This document shows, one piece after another, positions 1 to 8,963 of a stretch of 59,611 nt of DNA. A model generated the notes under the pieces. The model had not been told where the DNA came from. It worked only from the letters and a program-made list of their open reading frames with translations, and made no database searches. Positions within the stretch are counted from its first letter, which is position 1; each line of letters begins with the position of its first letter. Position numbers and translations under genes: made by a program. The stretch spans positions 1 through 59,611 of the forward strand of contig NZ_JAAGWF010000025.1 in NCBI RefSeq assembly GCF_010686765.1, written 5' to 3'. This DNA comes from Geodermatophilus sabuli. GTDB taxonomy: Bacteria; Actinomycetota; Actinomycetes; Mycobacteriales; Geodermatophilaceae.

Positions 1-750
1 GTCATCCGGCCGGTCATCGACGCCATCCCGCCCGTGCTCGACGCCCTCCCACCGGTGACCGCGCCGGTCATCGACGTCATCCAGCCGGTGGTCGACGCGC
101 TGCCACCGGTGATCGAGCCGGTCACGGTGGTGGTCCCGCCGGTCACCGTGGTCGAGCCGGTGGTCGAGGTCATCGAGCCCGCGATCGACGTGGTCGCGCC
201 GGTCCTCGGAGTCGTGGAGCCCGGTGCCGGCGCCCTCGAGCCGGTCACCGAGGCCGTCGAGCCGACGGTGGAGGCCCTCGAGCCCGTCGCCGAGGCGACC
301 GGGGCGGTGGTCGAGGCCGCCGTGCCGGAGGCCGCCGTCGTGCAGTCCGACCAGCCGGTCACCGCGGCCATCACGCCGGCCACGGTGGTCGCCGGCCCGG
401 TCGCCGGCCCGGTCGCCGGAGCCCACCCCGGGATCTCCGTGGCGCCGGTGGGGCTGGCCGCTGCGCAGCCGCCCCTGACTGCCGGCACCCAGGCCACCGA
501 CGTGCAGTCCGCGCCTGCACAGCTGCCGCCGGCGCCGTCCGTGCCGACCGGCGTGCCGGCCGCCCCGGCGGCGCCCGCAGGTCCGACGGCCCCGTCCGGT
601 TCCGTCTTCGGCAGCTCCACACCGCTGTCGCTGCTCGCCTCGTTCCCGCCCCTGTCGCTGGACCAGGCATCGGTGGATCGGGTCTCGACCACCGCGGTCG
701 CGACCCTCGAGGACGGCTCGGACGCCGAGCCCTCCTTCTCGCCCGACTGA
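1..750 (+). CDS. Pro/Val-rich repeat protein, 5' end cut off by the window
   Basis: The reading frame is open from base 1, so the true start lies outside the window. The first GTG inside it, at 34, falls in the middle of the repeat pattern and is not a convincing start. The visible 250 residues begin with about 90 residues of degenerate units of the type hydrophobic-x-PV-[IVL]-x-x-[IVL], where Pro alternates with Val, Ile, Glu and Asp. An Ala/Pro/Val-rich low-complexity part follows and the protein ends in an acidic tail (EPSFSPD). There is no LPXTG motif or C-terminal membrane segment. Such Pro-hydrophobic repeats suggest an extended stalk-like or cell-envelope protein, but this is inference from composition. 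No function is recognised. A strong bidirectional terminator follows at 1029-1068. Confidence 0.55.
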   Translation, partial: VIRPVIDAIPPVLDALPPVTAPVIDVIQPVVDALPPVIEPVTVVVPPVTVVEPVVEVIEPAIDVVAPVLGVVEPGAGALEPVTEAVEPTVEALEPVAEATGAVVEAAVPEAAVVQSDQPVTAAITPATVVAGPVAGPVAGAHPGISVAPVGLAAAQPPLTAGTQATDVQSAPAQLPPAPSVPTGVPAAPAAPAGPTAPSGSVFGSSTPLSLLASFPPLSLDQASVDRVSTTAVATLEDGSDAEPSFSPD

Positions 751-1079
751 CGGGTTCCTCCGCGGCTCCACCCGCTCCCTGACGCCCATCGGCTCGGGAC
801 CGGCGGGAACCGCTCCTCATGTCCGACGGATGGGTCGCTGACGCGCCCGGACCGGGACACGGGGAACCCGCGATGGAGCGGACCGGCTGAGGCCGGTCGG
901 GTGGCCACGACCAGTCAGGACCGGCGGGCCGAGGCCACCGGGCGGGAGGTAACGGGGGAGGGAGTACCGGGCGCGCGGGGCACGATCTGCCCCCACCCGG
1001 GACTTCCGGCCTCCCGCCCATCACCAGACGGAGGGGACGGCGCACCGCGACACGCGCCGTCCCCTCCGCTCTGCGCGGC
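751..1079. other. intergenic region between convergent genes
   Basis: This stretch separates the end of the Pro/Val-rich gene from the end of cinA. Apart from the perfect hairpin at 1029-1068 I see no gene. Short reading frames through it have no ribosome binding site and look like GC-rich background. Confidence 0.6.
1029..1068. terminator. bidirectional hairpin terminator
   Basis: CGGAGGGGACGGCGC (1029-1043) is the perfect reverse complement of 1054-1068, with a 10-base loop. The 15-bp GC stem sits between the 3' ends of two convergent genes and 12 bases from the cinA stop. There is no T-run, as is usual for actinobacterial terminators. Confidence 0.8.
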
Positions 1080-2363
1080 TCAGGCCGGCGGGCCCCCGAG
1101 CAGCAGCTGACGCAGCATCTGCATGGCCAGCGTGACCGAGCGCTGCCGGACCGCCGACCGCGAGCCGGGGAGCACCACCGAGCGTGCCTGCCGCCCCTCG
1201 GGACCGACCGCACACAGGTGCACCGTGCCGACCGGCTTGGACGGCGACCCGCCGCCCGGACCGGCGACACCGGTGATGCCGACCCCGACGTCGGCACCGA
1301 ACCGCGCACGGGCGCCCTCGGCCAGTGCCGCGGCCACCTGGGTGCTGACCGCGCCGTGTTCGGCGAGCATCCCCGCCGGGACGCCCACCAGGGCCTCCTT
1401 GGCGGAGTTGGCGTACGAGGCGATCCCGCCGAGCACCCACGCCGACGACCCGGCCCGCTCGGTCAGCCGCGCCACCAGCAGCCCGCTCGTGCACGACTCC
1501 CCGGTGGCCACCGTCAGCCCCCGCTCGGCGAGGGCACCGGCCACGAGGTCGTCCACGGTGGGCCCGGTCGAGAACAGCTGCTCCCCGTGCTCCTCCCGCA
1601 GGACGCCGACCAGTCGGTCGTAGGCCGGCTGCCCGTCGGGCCCGTAGCGGGTGACGATCTCCAGCTCGCCGTCACGGAGACACGTGGTGATCTCCAGCCC
1701 CGTCAGCTCGGCGTCGTGGTCGCGCAGGGTGGCGGCGAGCTGCGACTCCAGCGTCCCCCACAACCGAACCGTCTCCTGGCGCAGCTCGCTCCGTCCGGCC
1801 AGGGCCGCCCGGACCGCCGGGTCGGCCAGCGCGGCGGGCCACATCCCCTGCAGCTCCGGCGGCGGCCCCGGCAGCACCACGACCACCGGTCCGTCGCGCC
1901 CGTCCACCGGGGGGACGACGAGGCCGGGGGCCGTCCCGACCGGGGGCAGCACCGTGGCACCGGCGGGCACCATGGCCTGCTTGCGGGTGCCCGCGGCGGT
2001 GGCCTCGGGGTCGGCGCGCCAGCCGCGGCGGGTCATGAGCCGCTCGACGATCGCGCCGATCTGCCGCTCCAGCTCCGGGTCCACGGCCGACGGCCGGCCC
2101 TGCACGTCCCCGACGACCTCGGCCGTGAGGTCGTCGGCGGTGGGACCGAGACCGCCGGTCGTGATCACCAGGTCCATGCCGAGGGAGCCGAGGAAGCCGA
2201 GCGCCGCGCGCAGGTCCTCGGGCCGGTCGCCGACGACGAGCACGGTGCCCACGTCGACGCCGCCCACCCGGAGCTGCTCGGCCAGCCAGGGCCCGTTGCG
2301 GTCGGTCACCCGGCCGGTGAGCACCTCGGTGCCGGTGACGACGATCCCTGCGCGCGCGACCAC
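1080..2363 (-). CDS. cinA: CinA family protein (MoCF-like domain plus nicotinamide-nucleotide amidase)
   Basis: The 427-residue product has the usual two-domain CinA layout. The N-terminal molybdopterin-binding-like (MoCF) domain shows GIVVTGTEVLTGRV near the start and TTGGLGPTADD at residues 67-77. The C-terminal PncC domain carries TGESCTSGLL, with the catalytic Ser, and GITGVAGPGG. PncC enzymes deamidate NMN to nicotinate mononucleotide in pyridine nucleotide salvage; the N-terminal domain has ADP-ribose pyrophosphatase activity in some relatives. The frame stays open upstream to about 2720, but homology begins at VARAGIVV, so the GTG at 2363 is chosen; it gives the normal family length. 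The gene is divergent from the membrane protein gene at 2468 and probably shares a 104-bp promoter region with it. Confidence 0.9.
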   Translation of the reverse strand: MVARAGIVVTGTEVLTGRVTDRNGPWLAEQLRVGGVDVGTVLVVGDRPEDLRAALGFLGSLGMDLVITTGGLGPTADDLTAEVVGDVQGRPSAVDPELERQIGAIVERLMTRRGWRADPEATAAGTRKQAMVPAGATVLPPVGTAPGLVVPPVDGRDGPVVVVLPGPPPELQGMWPAALADPAVRAALAGRSELRQETVRLWGTLESQLAATLRDHDAELTGLEITTCLRDGELEIVTRYGPDGQPAYDRLVGVLREEHGEQLFSTGPTVDDLVAGALAERGLTVATGESCTSGLLVARLTERAGSSAWVLGGIASYANSAKEALVGVPAGMLAEHGAVSTQVAAALAEGARARFGADVGVGITGVAGPGGGSPSKPVGTVHLCAVGPEGRQARSVVLPGSRSAVRQRSVTLAMQMLRQLLLGGPPA

Positions 2364-2467
2364 CCCGGCGACCCTAGTGACCCGCCGGGCGACGTCCCCG
2401 GGCCGGGGCCGCGCCGCCGTTACGGTGCCCGGGGAGCGAGTGCCGCCCCGGACGGCGAGGAGGAACC

Positions 2468-3127
2468 GTGAGCCAGACGACCACCACCCCCCAGCCCGTC
2501 CAGAGCCAGGACGCCGAGACCCCGGCCACCCAGGACATCGCCGTCGCCGCCGGGTCCACCGCGACCGCCCAGCTGCCACGGGTGGAGCTGACCGCGTCGG
2601 CACAGACCCCCGCGGCCGCCCCCGACGAGGTCCAGCCCACCGGGCCGGTCGACTTCGTGCCCGGCCTGCCCGAAGCCGGCACCCCGCCGAGCGCCGCCGC
2701 AGCGGCGGAGCCGCACGCACCCCAGGCGGCCAAGACCCCCCGGCCCCCGCGTGCGCCCCGCTCGCCGCAGGACCGCGCCGCGCTCATCGGGACCGGGCTC
2801 ACCGTGCTGAGCCTCGTACTGCTGGAGCTCGGGCTCACCCTCGGCTTCGGCACCGACCCCCTCTGGTCGGCGGTGCCGCTGTGGTCGGCGTTCGCGACCG
2901 TGGCGACCCTGCTCGGGCTGCTGCCGTCGGCCGCCCGCCTCCTGCCCGGCGCCCGGTTGCGGGCCGACGGCGCCTGGAAGGTGGCCGCCGGCGGGCTGAC
3001 CGGCCTGGCGGTCTTCTGGGTGCTGGTCGTGCTGCCCCGGGTCGACAGCGACCGTGGCTTCGTGCTCACCGCTGCGCTGGCGGCCCTGGGCGCCGCGCTC
3101 TGGGTCGCTTCCGCCCGCCGGGGCTGA
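2468..3127 (+). CDS. hypothetical membrane protein with disordered N-terminal half
   Basis: The GTG start at 2468 follows a clear ribosome binding site, GAGGAGG. The 219-residue product has an Ala/Pro/Thr-rich, probably cytoplasmic disordered region (residues 1-100), then four hydrophobic segments at about 105-127, 134-155, 171-190 and 198-214. No family motif is recognised. It ends 21 bases before the 3' end of the convergent kinase gene. Confidence 0.7.
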   Translation: MSQTTTTPQPVQSQDAETPATQDIAVAAGSTATAQLPRVELTASAQTPAAAPDEVQPTGPVDFVPGLPEAGTPPSAAAAAEPHAPQAAKTPRPPRAPRSPQDRAALIGTGLTVLSLVLLELGLTLGFGTDPLWSAVPLWSAFATVATLLGLLPSAARLLPGARLRADGAWKVAAGGLTGLAVFWVLVVLPRVDSDRGFVLTAALAALGAALWVASARRG

Positions 3128-3148
3128 CGCCTCCGGGGACGGGCCGGG

Positions 3149-4876
3149 TCAGCCCTGCCCGTTCCCGTTCCCGCCGTTCCCGTTCCCGCCGTCCCCGCTC
3201 CCGCCGTTCCCGTTCCCGCCGTTCCCGTTCCCGCCGTTGTTCCCGTTGGCGTTGCCGTTCCCGTCCGGGGGGCTGACTGACGTCGAGGTCGCGGTGGAGG
3301 AAGCCGTCGCAGGAGCGGAGGACGCCGGCGGCGCGGTCGTCGTCGGTGCCGGCCCGGCGGAGGTGCCGGCCGCGGGCCGGGACGGGACCGTCGTCGTCGC
3401 CCCGCTCGCCGGCAGCTCCGAGGGCGTCGTCGGCTCCGGAACGGGTGTCGTCGGCTCCGCCGAGGGCACGTCCTGCGCCTGGGTGCTCGGGACGACGGGT
3501 GCGGGCTCGCCCTCGCCCGCGGCGCCGGTCACCGGCGCGGACGTGCGGCCGGTCGTCGTCCCCGGCGCCGGTGCCGGCGGTGCCACGGCGTAGACGACGA
3601 GCACCTCCTCGCCGGCCCGCAGGGCGCTGCCCTCCGGCTCGACGCCGGTCACCATGCCCGGGACGGCGTCCTCGGTGACCTGCTCCTGCCGCTGCACGAG
3701 CAGCCCGAGCGCGGAGAGGGCGAGGGCGACCTCGTCGACCGGGCGGCCGATGAAGTCCGCGGCGTCGAGCACGACCGCCGTGTCGTCGGTCTGTGCGGCG
3801 ACCACCGGCTGCCTGCCGCCGTCGTCGCCGGCGACCGCCACGAACACCGCGGCGGCCGTTCCCGCACCCAGCAGCAGCGCCAGCGCCGGCACCAGCAGTG
3901 CGGCGCCCCGCCGCCGGCGGACCGGTGGAGTGCTGCTCCCGGCCACCGGAGGGCGCTCGGGGGCGGGGTGCTCGCCCGTCGCGGCGACCGCGGGGACGGC
4001 GGCCAGGGCGCGCGTCGGCGGGGGCTCGGGCTGCGGCCGGCCGGCGCGGACGTCGCCGATCGCGGCGACGAACGCCGCCCCGTCGGGCATCCGCGCCGCC
4101 GGGTCCTTGCACAGCGCCCGCCGGATCAACGTCCGGATCTCGCCGGGCAGGTCGTCGGGCAGCGGCTCGGGCTCCTCGCGGACCTGCTTGAGCGCGATCG
4201 TGACGGCGTTGTCGCCGTCGAAGGCGGGGTGGCCGGTCAGGCACTCGTAGCCGACCAGGCCGAGGGCGTAGACGTCGCTGGCCGGGGTGGCCAGGTGGCC
4301 CTCCGCCTGCTCGGGCGAGAGGTACTGCGGGGTGCCGATGACCTGGCCGGTGCGGGTGAGCGGCACGCTGCCCGCCGACCAGGCGATGCCGAAGTCGGTG
4401 ATCTTCACGCTGCCGTCGCCGCGGACCAGGATGTTCCCCGGCTTGACGTCGCGGTGCACCAGGCCGACGCGGTGCGCCTCGGCCAGCGCGGACGCCGTCT
4501 GCTCGAGCACCGACAGGGCGACGGTCGAGTCCAGCCGCCCCTCGCGCTGCAGCACGGCCGACAGCGGCTCGCCCTCGACCAGCTCCATCACCAGGTAGGC
4601 CAGTGTCTCGCCGCTGCCGTCGGTGGCCTCGGTCTCGCCGTAGTCGTAGACGCCGGCGATGTGCGGGTGGCTCAGCGCGGCGGCGTGCTGCGCCTCGGCG
4701 CGGAAGCGGGCCCGGAAGGTGGGGTCCCCGGTGTACTCGCTGCGCAGCACCTTGACCGCGACCGGGCGCCCGAGCAGCCCGTCGGTGCCGCGCCACACCT
4801 GGCCCATCCCACCGGAGGCGATCAGCTGGGCGAGCTGGTACCGCTGCCCCAGCTCACGCCGACCCGGCTCCACCAC
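3149..4876 (-). CDS. membrane Ser/Thr protein kinase with one PASTA-like repeat and Gly/Asn tail
   Basis: A 575-residue Hanks-type kinase. It has the glycine loop ASGGMGQVW, ATP-binding Lys42, catalytic loop HRDVKPGN (Asp143), DFG at 161-163 and the activation-loop end GTPQYLSPEQ. A juxtamembrane Pro/Ala region leads to one membrane segment (about 325-350). Outside are one PASTA-like unit (about 365-430, containing DFIGRPVDEVALALSALG), a Thr/Pro/Ser linker and a C-terminal tail of repeated Asn-Gly units. The N-terminal half closely resembles the PknA protein at 41.6 kb (for example KVLRSEYTGDP against KVLRSEFTGDP), so it is probably a paralogue of it. It stands alone, not in an operon. The GTG at 4876 is preceded by GGGGAG; a second GTG one codon later is possible. 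Substrates cannot be deduced. Confidence 0.9.
   Translation of the reverse strand: MVEPGRRELGQRYQLAQLIASGGMGQVWRGTDGLLGRPVAVKVLRSEYTGDPTFRARFRAEAQHAAALSHPHIAGVYDYGETEATDGSGETLAYLVMELVEGEPLSAVLQREGRLDSTVALSVLEQTASALAEAHRVGLVHRDVKPGNILVRGDGSVKITDFGIAWSAGSVPLTRTGQVIGTPQYLSPEQAEGHLATPASDVYALGLVGYECLTGHPAFDGDNAVTIALKQVREEPEPLPDDLPGEIRTLIRRALCKDPAARMPDGAAFVAAIGDVRAGRPQPEPPPTRALAAVPAVAATGEHPAPERPPVAGSSTPPVRRRRGAALLVPALALLLGAGTAAAVFVAVAGDDGGRQPVVAAQTDDTAVVLDAADFIGRPVDEVALALSALGLLVQRQEQVTEDAVPGMVTGVEPEGSALRAGEEVLVVYAVAPPAPAPGTTTGRTSAPVTGAAGEGEPAPVVPSTQAQDVPSAEPTTPVPEPTTPSELPASGATTTVPSRPAAGTSAGPAPTTTAPPASSAPATASSTATSTSVSPPDGNGNANGNNGGNGNGGNGNGGSGDGGNGNGGNGNGQG
3150..3260. repeat. short tandem repeat encoding Asn-Gly tail
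   Basis: Multiples of a 15-base pattern built from CCGTTCCCGTTCCCG encode the (N-G)n/GG C-terminus of the kinase on the minus strand. The perfect short units make length change by slippage likely. Confidence 0.75.
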
Positions 4877-5276
4877 GGTGGCTCACTCCCCGCCCTGCTC
4901 CCGGCCGTCGCTCCTCGGCCTGGGGACGCCGGTGCCCCCGGGTCTGGATGTCCCGCGGCCCCGGCAACTACACATGCCAGGCCCGACGACCGCATCCCGG
5001 GCGTGTCGCTGTCCGGGCGGGCGACGGGTCCGTGGCGACCGCCGGGACCGTGCACCGCCATCCTCCCAGGTCGGAGGACCTCCGGACGGGGCCGTTCGTC
5101 ACAGCTCGGTCACTGCTGGACGGCCGGCCGGCTCGGGACGGTTGCGCCGACGTTGCAGCCGACCGCCGGCCGACGCCCCCGACGCTTGCCAGCCGCAACG
5201 GTCGACTGTGACGGTGGTCACCCGGCGGACCGATCGGGCCCGCCCGCACCACTCGACGACGAGAGGACGGTCAGCC
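4877..5276. other. 400-bp divergent intergenic region
   Basis: It lies between the kinase gene (minus) and the cyclase-family gene (plus) and must hold both promoters. I see a short inverted repeat, GGAGG-AC-CTCC, around 5092-5103, but no convincing -10/-35 pair and no gene. Confidence 0.5.
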
Positions 5277-6275
5277 ATGGCCAACGCCGCTGAGAAGGCC
5301 GAGGAGCAGGCGCCGGTGGAGCCCCGCGCTGTCCCGGACATGACCGAGGTCCTGGCCGACGCCCCCACCAACTGGGGCAAGTGGGGGCCCGACGACGAGG
5401 TGGGCTCGCTGAACTACCTGACCGCCGAGGAGGTCATGCGCGGCGTGCAGCACATCAGGCAGGGCCGGGTCTTCACCCTGCAGCGACTGATCGGCGACCC
5501 GAAGGGCGATCCGGTGTGGCCCGGGCGCACGCCTGCCGAGCGCACCCAGATCCTGGACGAGTCCAGCTGGGACTCCCCCGACGCACCGCAGTTCCCCGGC
5601 GGCCTGCACTACGCCGACGACAAGATCAACGCCTTCCTGCAGGGCTCCACGCAGTACGACGCGCTCGGCCACGTCTGGTACGGCGGGCAGATCTGGAACG
5701 GCTACGACGCCCGCACCACGGTCGGTGGCATGGGCCGCGCCAGCGTCGAGCCCATCGCCCAGCGCGGCGTCGTCGGCCGCGGGATCCTGCTCGACATGGC
5801 CCGCTTCCGCGGGAAGCCGACCCTCGACAAGGGCGAGACGTTCAGCCACGAGGACCTCGTGGCGTGCGCCGAGGCCCAGGGCACCCACATCGAGGAGCGC
5901 GACATCGTGGTCATCCGCACCAACTTCCTGCAGCTGTTCCACGACCAGGGCGACGCCTTCTACGACGGGTTCAACGAACCCGGCCTGGTCTACAGCCCCG
6001 AGCTGGTGCGCTGGTTCCAGGACATGGAGATCCCGAACCTGGTCACCGACACCATCGCCAACGAGGTCACCTACGACCCGAACAACGGCACCGCGCTGCC
6101 GTTGCACTGCGCCCTGATGCGCAACCTCGGCGTCGCCCTCACCGAGATCTGCGACCTGGAGCAGCTGGCCGAGAGCTGCGCCGCGGACGGCCAGTACACG
6201 TTCCTCTACGCCGCCGCGCCGCTGAAGGTGCACCGCGCCACCGGGTCGCCGGTCAACCCGCTGGCGATCAAGTAG
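5277..6275 (+). CDS. cyclase family protein (putative metal-dependent hydrolase)
   Basis: A 332-residue member of the cyclase/kynurenine formamidase-like fold (PF04199). Family members are metal-dependent hydrolases acting on amides, lactones or cyclic substrates. The segment GSTQYDALGHVWYGG matches the (S/T)QxDxxxH metal-site variant of this longer subfamily; GRGILLDMARFRG, VVIRTNF and DTIANE are also typical. The ATG at 5277 is chosen because similarity starts there; the frame is open far upstream. The stop is 2 bases before the acyl-CoA ligase start, so the two are co-transcribed. That suggests the hydrolase supplies or processes an acid that the ligase activates. The substrate is unknown. 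Confidence 0.85.
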   Translation: MANAAEKAEEQAPVEPRAVPDMTEVLADAPTNWGKWGPDDEVGSLNYLTAEEVMRGVQHIRQGRVFTLQRLIGDPKGDPVWPGRTPAERTQILDESSWDSPDAPQFPGGLHYADDKINAFLQGSTQYDALGHVWYGGQIWNGYDARTTVGGMGRASVEPIAQRGVVGRGILLDMARFRGKPTLDKGETFSHEDLVACAEAQGTHIEERDIVVIRTNFLQLFHDQGDAFYDGFNEPGLVYSPELVRWFQDMEIPNLVTDTIANEVTYDPNNGTALPLHCALMRNLGVALTEICDLEQLAESCAADGQYTFLYAAAPLKVHRATGSPVNPLAIK

Positions 6276-6277
6276 CC

Positions 6278-7942
6278 ATGACCACGTACACCGACCGGCC
6301 GTGGCTGGCCCTCTACGAGGTGGGCCAGCCGGCCGACTACGAGATCGAGTACGCCAGCGCGCTCGACATGTTCCGCGCCGGGGTCGCGCAGGACCCGGCC
6401 GGCGCCGCCCTGCACTACTTCGACGGCACCATCTACCGGCAGGAGCTGGACGAGCTCAGCGACGCCCTCGCCGCCGGGCTCCTCGCCAACGGGTTCTCCG
6501 CCGGCGACCGCCTGGCGGTGTACCTGCAGAACGTGCCCCAGTTCGTCATCGCCATGGTGGCGACCTGGAAGGCCGGCGGCGTCATGGTCTCGATCAACCC
6601 GATGAGCCGGAGACGGGAGCTGGCGTACCTGCTGGAGGACTCGGGCGCGACGGTGCTCGTCTCGCTCGAGGCCCTCTACGACGAGGTCGCGCGCGACGTC
6701 GTGCCCGACAGCGACGTGCGACTCGTCCTCACCACCAGCGAGCTGGAGTTCCAGACCCGCGACGACGACCGGCTCTTCGCCGGGATGAGCCGTCAGCGGC
6801 ACGAGGGCACCCGTGACCTCCGGGAGTTCGTCGAGGAGCACCGGGGGCAGGCGCCGCCGCCGGTGCAGCTGGCGCCCGAGGACGTCGCGTTCCTCACCTA
6901 CACCTCGGGGACCACCGGCGTGCCCAAGGGTGCGATGAACACCCACCGGAACGTGGTCTTCACCGCGCAGGTCTACCGGGACTGGGCCCGGGCGGGGCGG
7001 GACGGCGCCATCTTCGGGATCGCCCCGCTGTTCCACATCACCGGGCTGATCGGGCACATCGCGGTGAGCATGCTCGTCCCGGCGCCGCTGGTCCTGGCCT
7101 ACCGGTTCGAGCCGCAGGTGGTCCTCGACGCCCTCCTCGAGCACCGGCCGGCGTTCACCATCGGTGCCATCACCGCGCTGAACGCCCTGCTCAACGCGCC
7201 CGGGTTCACCAGGGGCCACTTCTCCTCGTTCACCTCCGTCTACTCCGGGGGCGCGGCGATCTCGCCGACGGCCGAGAAGGCGTTCCTCGCGGCCACGGGG
7301 ACCCCGCTGCACAACGCCTACGGCCTGACCGAGACCACGTCGCCGATGACGGTCACCCCGTTCGGCTCCTCCTCGCCGGTGGACCCCACATCGGGGGCGC
7401 TGTCGGTGGGGGTGCCCGCGCCGAACACCGTCGTCCGCATCCAGGACGACGACGGGGCGGACCTGCCCCTGGGCGAGGTGGGGGAGATCGTCGCCCACGG
7501 GCCCCAGGTCGTCGCCGGCTACTGGGGCAAACCGGAGGAGACGGCGGCCAACCTGCCCGGCGGGGCGCTCAAGAGCGGCGACGTCGGCTTCATGAGCCCT
7601 GACGGCTGGGTGTTCATCGTCGACCGCAAGAAGGACATGATCAACGCCTCGGGCTACAAGGTCTGGCCACGCGAGGTCGAGGACGTGCTGGCCGAGCACC
7701 CGGCCGTGCGCGAGTCCGCGGTCGTCGGCGTCCCGGACGAGAGGCGCGGGGAGACCGTCAAGGCGTTCGTCAGCCTCCGGGCCGGTGCCGAGGTGACGGT
7801 CGAGGAGCTGATCGCGCACTGCAGGGAACGCATGGCCGCGTACAAGTACCCGCGACAGGTCGAGGTCATCGACGAGCTGCCCAAGACGGTCACCGGCAAG
7901 ATCCTCCGGCGGGAGCTGCGGGACCGGCCGTCCGGCGGGTGA
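6278..7942 (+). CDS. AMP-dependent acyl-CoA ligase (fatty/aryl acid--CoA ligase family)
   Basis: A 554-residue ANL-superfamily ligase that would form an acyl-adenylate and then an acyl-CoA. Motifs are the P-loop YTSGTTGVPKG (208-218), YGLTETT, the hinge GWVFIVDRKKDMINASGYK, and the catalytic Lys region PKTVTGKILRREL near the C-terminus. The ATG at 6278 lies directly after the upstream stop (TAGCCATG), and the frame extends artefactually further upstream. It sits between a cyclase-family hydrolase and a crotonase-fold enzyme, which points to CoA-dependent breakdown of a carboxylic acid. Chain length or aromatic preference cannot be read from sequence alone. Confidence 0.92.
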   Translation: MTTYTDRPWLALYEVGQPADYEIEYASALDMFRAGVAQDPAGAALHYFDGTIYRQELDELSDALAAGLLANGFSAGDRLAVYLQNVPQFVIAMVATWKAGGVMVSINPMSRRRELAYLLEDSGATVLVSLEALYDEVARDVVPDSDVRLVLTTSELEFQTRDDDRLFAGMSRQRHEGTRDLREFVEEHRGQAPPPVQLAPEDVAFLTYTSGTTGVPKGAMNTHRNVVFTAQVYRDWARAGRDGAIFGIAPLFHITGLIGHIAVSMLVPAPLVLAYRFEPQVVLDALLEHRPAFTIGAITALNALLNAPGFTRGHFSSFTSVYSGGAAISPTAEKAFLAATGTPLHNAYGLTETTSPMTVTPFGSSSPVDPTSGALSVGVPAPNTVVRIQDDDGADLPLGEVGEIVAHGPQVVAGYWGKPEETAANLPGGALKSGDVGFMSPDGWVFIVDRKKDMINASGYKVWPREVEDVLAEHPAVRESAVVGVPDERRGETVKAFVSLRAGAEVTVEELIAHCRERMAAYKYPRQVEVIDELPKTVTGKILRRELRDRPSGG

Positions 7943-8053
7943 CCCCGGCCGCGGCGGGACCGGCGGTCTCCTACGCTTCCGACCTGCGGAGCGACGGGGA
8001 TCGCCGATCCCGCCGGGGTGCTCATGGAGGACGAGAGACGAGGTGGGACGACG

Positions 8054-8830
8054 GTGCCCGAGACCGTGACCCGCGAGGACGCCGGCGGGGTCGCCACGAT
8101 CACCATGCTGCGCGCGGGGCTCACCCACCAGTCCCGCCGCGAGCTGCTCGACGTCGTCCGGGAGGTGGCCTCGGACGGCGCGGTGCGGGCGGTCGTGCTC
8201 ACCGGCACCGGGCGTGCCTTCTGCGTGGGCCAGGACCTCGCCCAGCACGTCGAGGCGCTGCGGGGGGACGCCGCGACGTCGCTGTCGGTCGTCGAGGACG
8301 AGTACAACCCGCTGGTCCTGGCGCTGGCCGCGCTCCGGATCCCGGTCGTGGTGGCGGTCAACGGCGCCTGCGCCGGGGCCGGCATGGGCCTCGCGCTCGC
8401 CGGTGACCTGCGGATCGCCGCCGCCGGGGCCAAGTTCACCACCGCCTTCGCCGGCATCGGCCTGTCCAGCGACTCCGCGCTGGCCTCCCGGCTCGTGCAC
8501 TGCGTCGGCGGCTCCCGCGCGGCGGAGATCCTGCTGCTGCCCGACGCCTTCCCCGCCGAGACCGCCGCCATGTGGGGCCTCGTCCACCGGGTGGTCGAGC
8601 CCGAGCAGGTCCTGCCCGAGGCCCAGGCGCTCGCCGCCCGCCTCGCGGCCGGCCCGACGGCCGCCTACCGGGCGCTCAAGACGGTGCTGGCCACCGCGGC
8701 CACCGACGCGCTCGAGGACACCCTGGCGCTGGAGGCTCGCCTGCAGACCGAACTGGGCCGGACGGCCGACCACCGGGAGGCCGTCGAGGCGTTCCTGGAG
8801 AAGCGCCCGCCCCGCTTCACCGGTCACTGA
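8054..8830 (+). CDS. crotonase-fold enzyme, enoyl-CoA hydratase/isomerase family (PaaG-like)
   Basis: A 258-residue crotonase-superfamily protein with the oxyanion-hole segments GRAFCVGQDL and NGACAGAGMGLALAGD. By alignment to classical enoyl-CoA hydratase the two catalytic glutamates (Glu144 and Glu164 of the rat enzyme) are Gly and Phe here. However, GIGLSSDSALASRL keeps the Asp that PaaG-type isomerases use. An isomerase, such as 1,2-epoxyphenylacetyl-CoA or delta3-delta2-enoyl-CoA isomerase, is therefore more likely than a hydratase; this is inference. The GTG at 8054 gives the family length; a GTG at 8018 and an ATG at 8024 are in frame and cannot be excluded. It lies 111 bases after the acyl-CoA ligase gene, probably in the same catabolic unit. 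Confidence 0.85.
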   Translation: MPETVTREDAGGVATITMLRAGLTHQSRRELLDVVREVASDGAVRAVVLTGTGRAFCVGQDLAQHVEALRGDAATSLSVVEDEYNPLVLALAALRIPVVVAVNGACAGAGMGLALAGDLRIAAAGAKFTTAFAGIGLSSDSALASRLVHCVGGSRAAEILLLPDAFPAETAAMWGLVHRVVEPEQVLPEAQALAARLAAGPTAAYRALKTVLATAATDALEDTLALEARLQTELGRTADHREAVEAFLEKRPPRFTGH

Positions 8831-8963
8831 GGGCGACCCCGACAGTGCTGCCCGTACCGACACCCGCGGTGTCCGGCCGCTTCCGGACGGTCGTCCCGCC
8901 GCCCGCTGCCGGCGGCGGCCCGGGCGATGACAGGCTCCGGCCACGTCGTCTGATGGGGGTCAC

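Noticed and set aside
901..1110. 69-codon plus-strand frame before and over the cinA end
   Set aside because: It runs through the terminator hairpin, has no ribosome binding site and no recognisable pattern.
2364..2720. N-terminal extension of CinA
   Set aside because: The extra 119 residues are Arg/Pro/Gly-rich antisense of the divergent gene and would overlap it; CinA homology begins near 2363.
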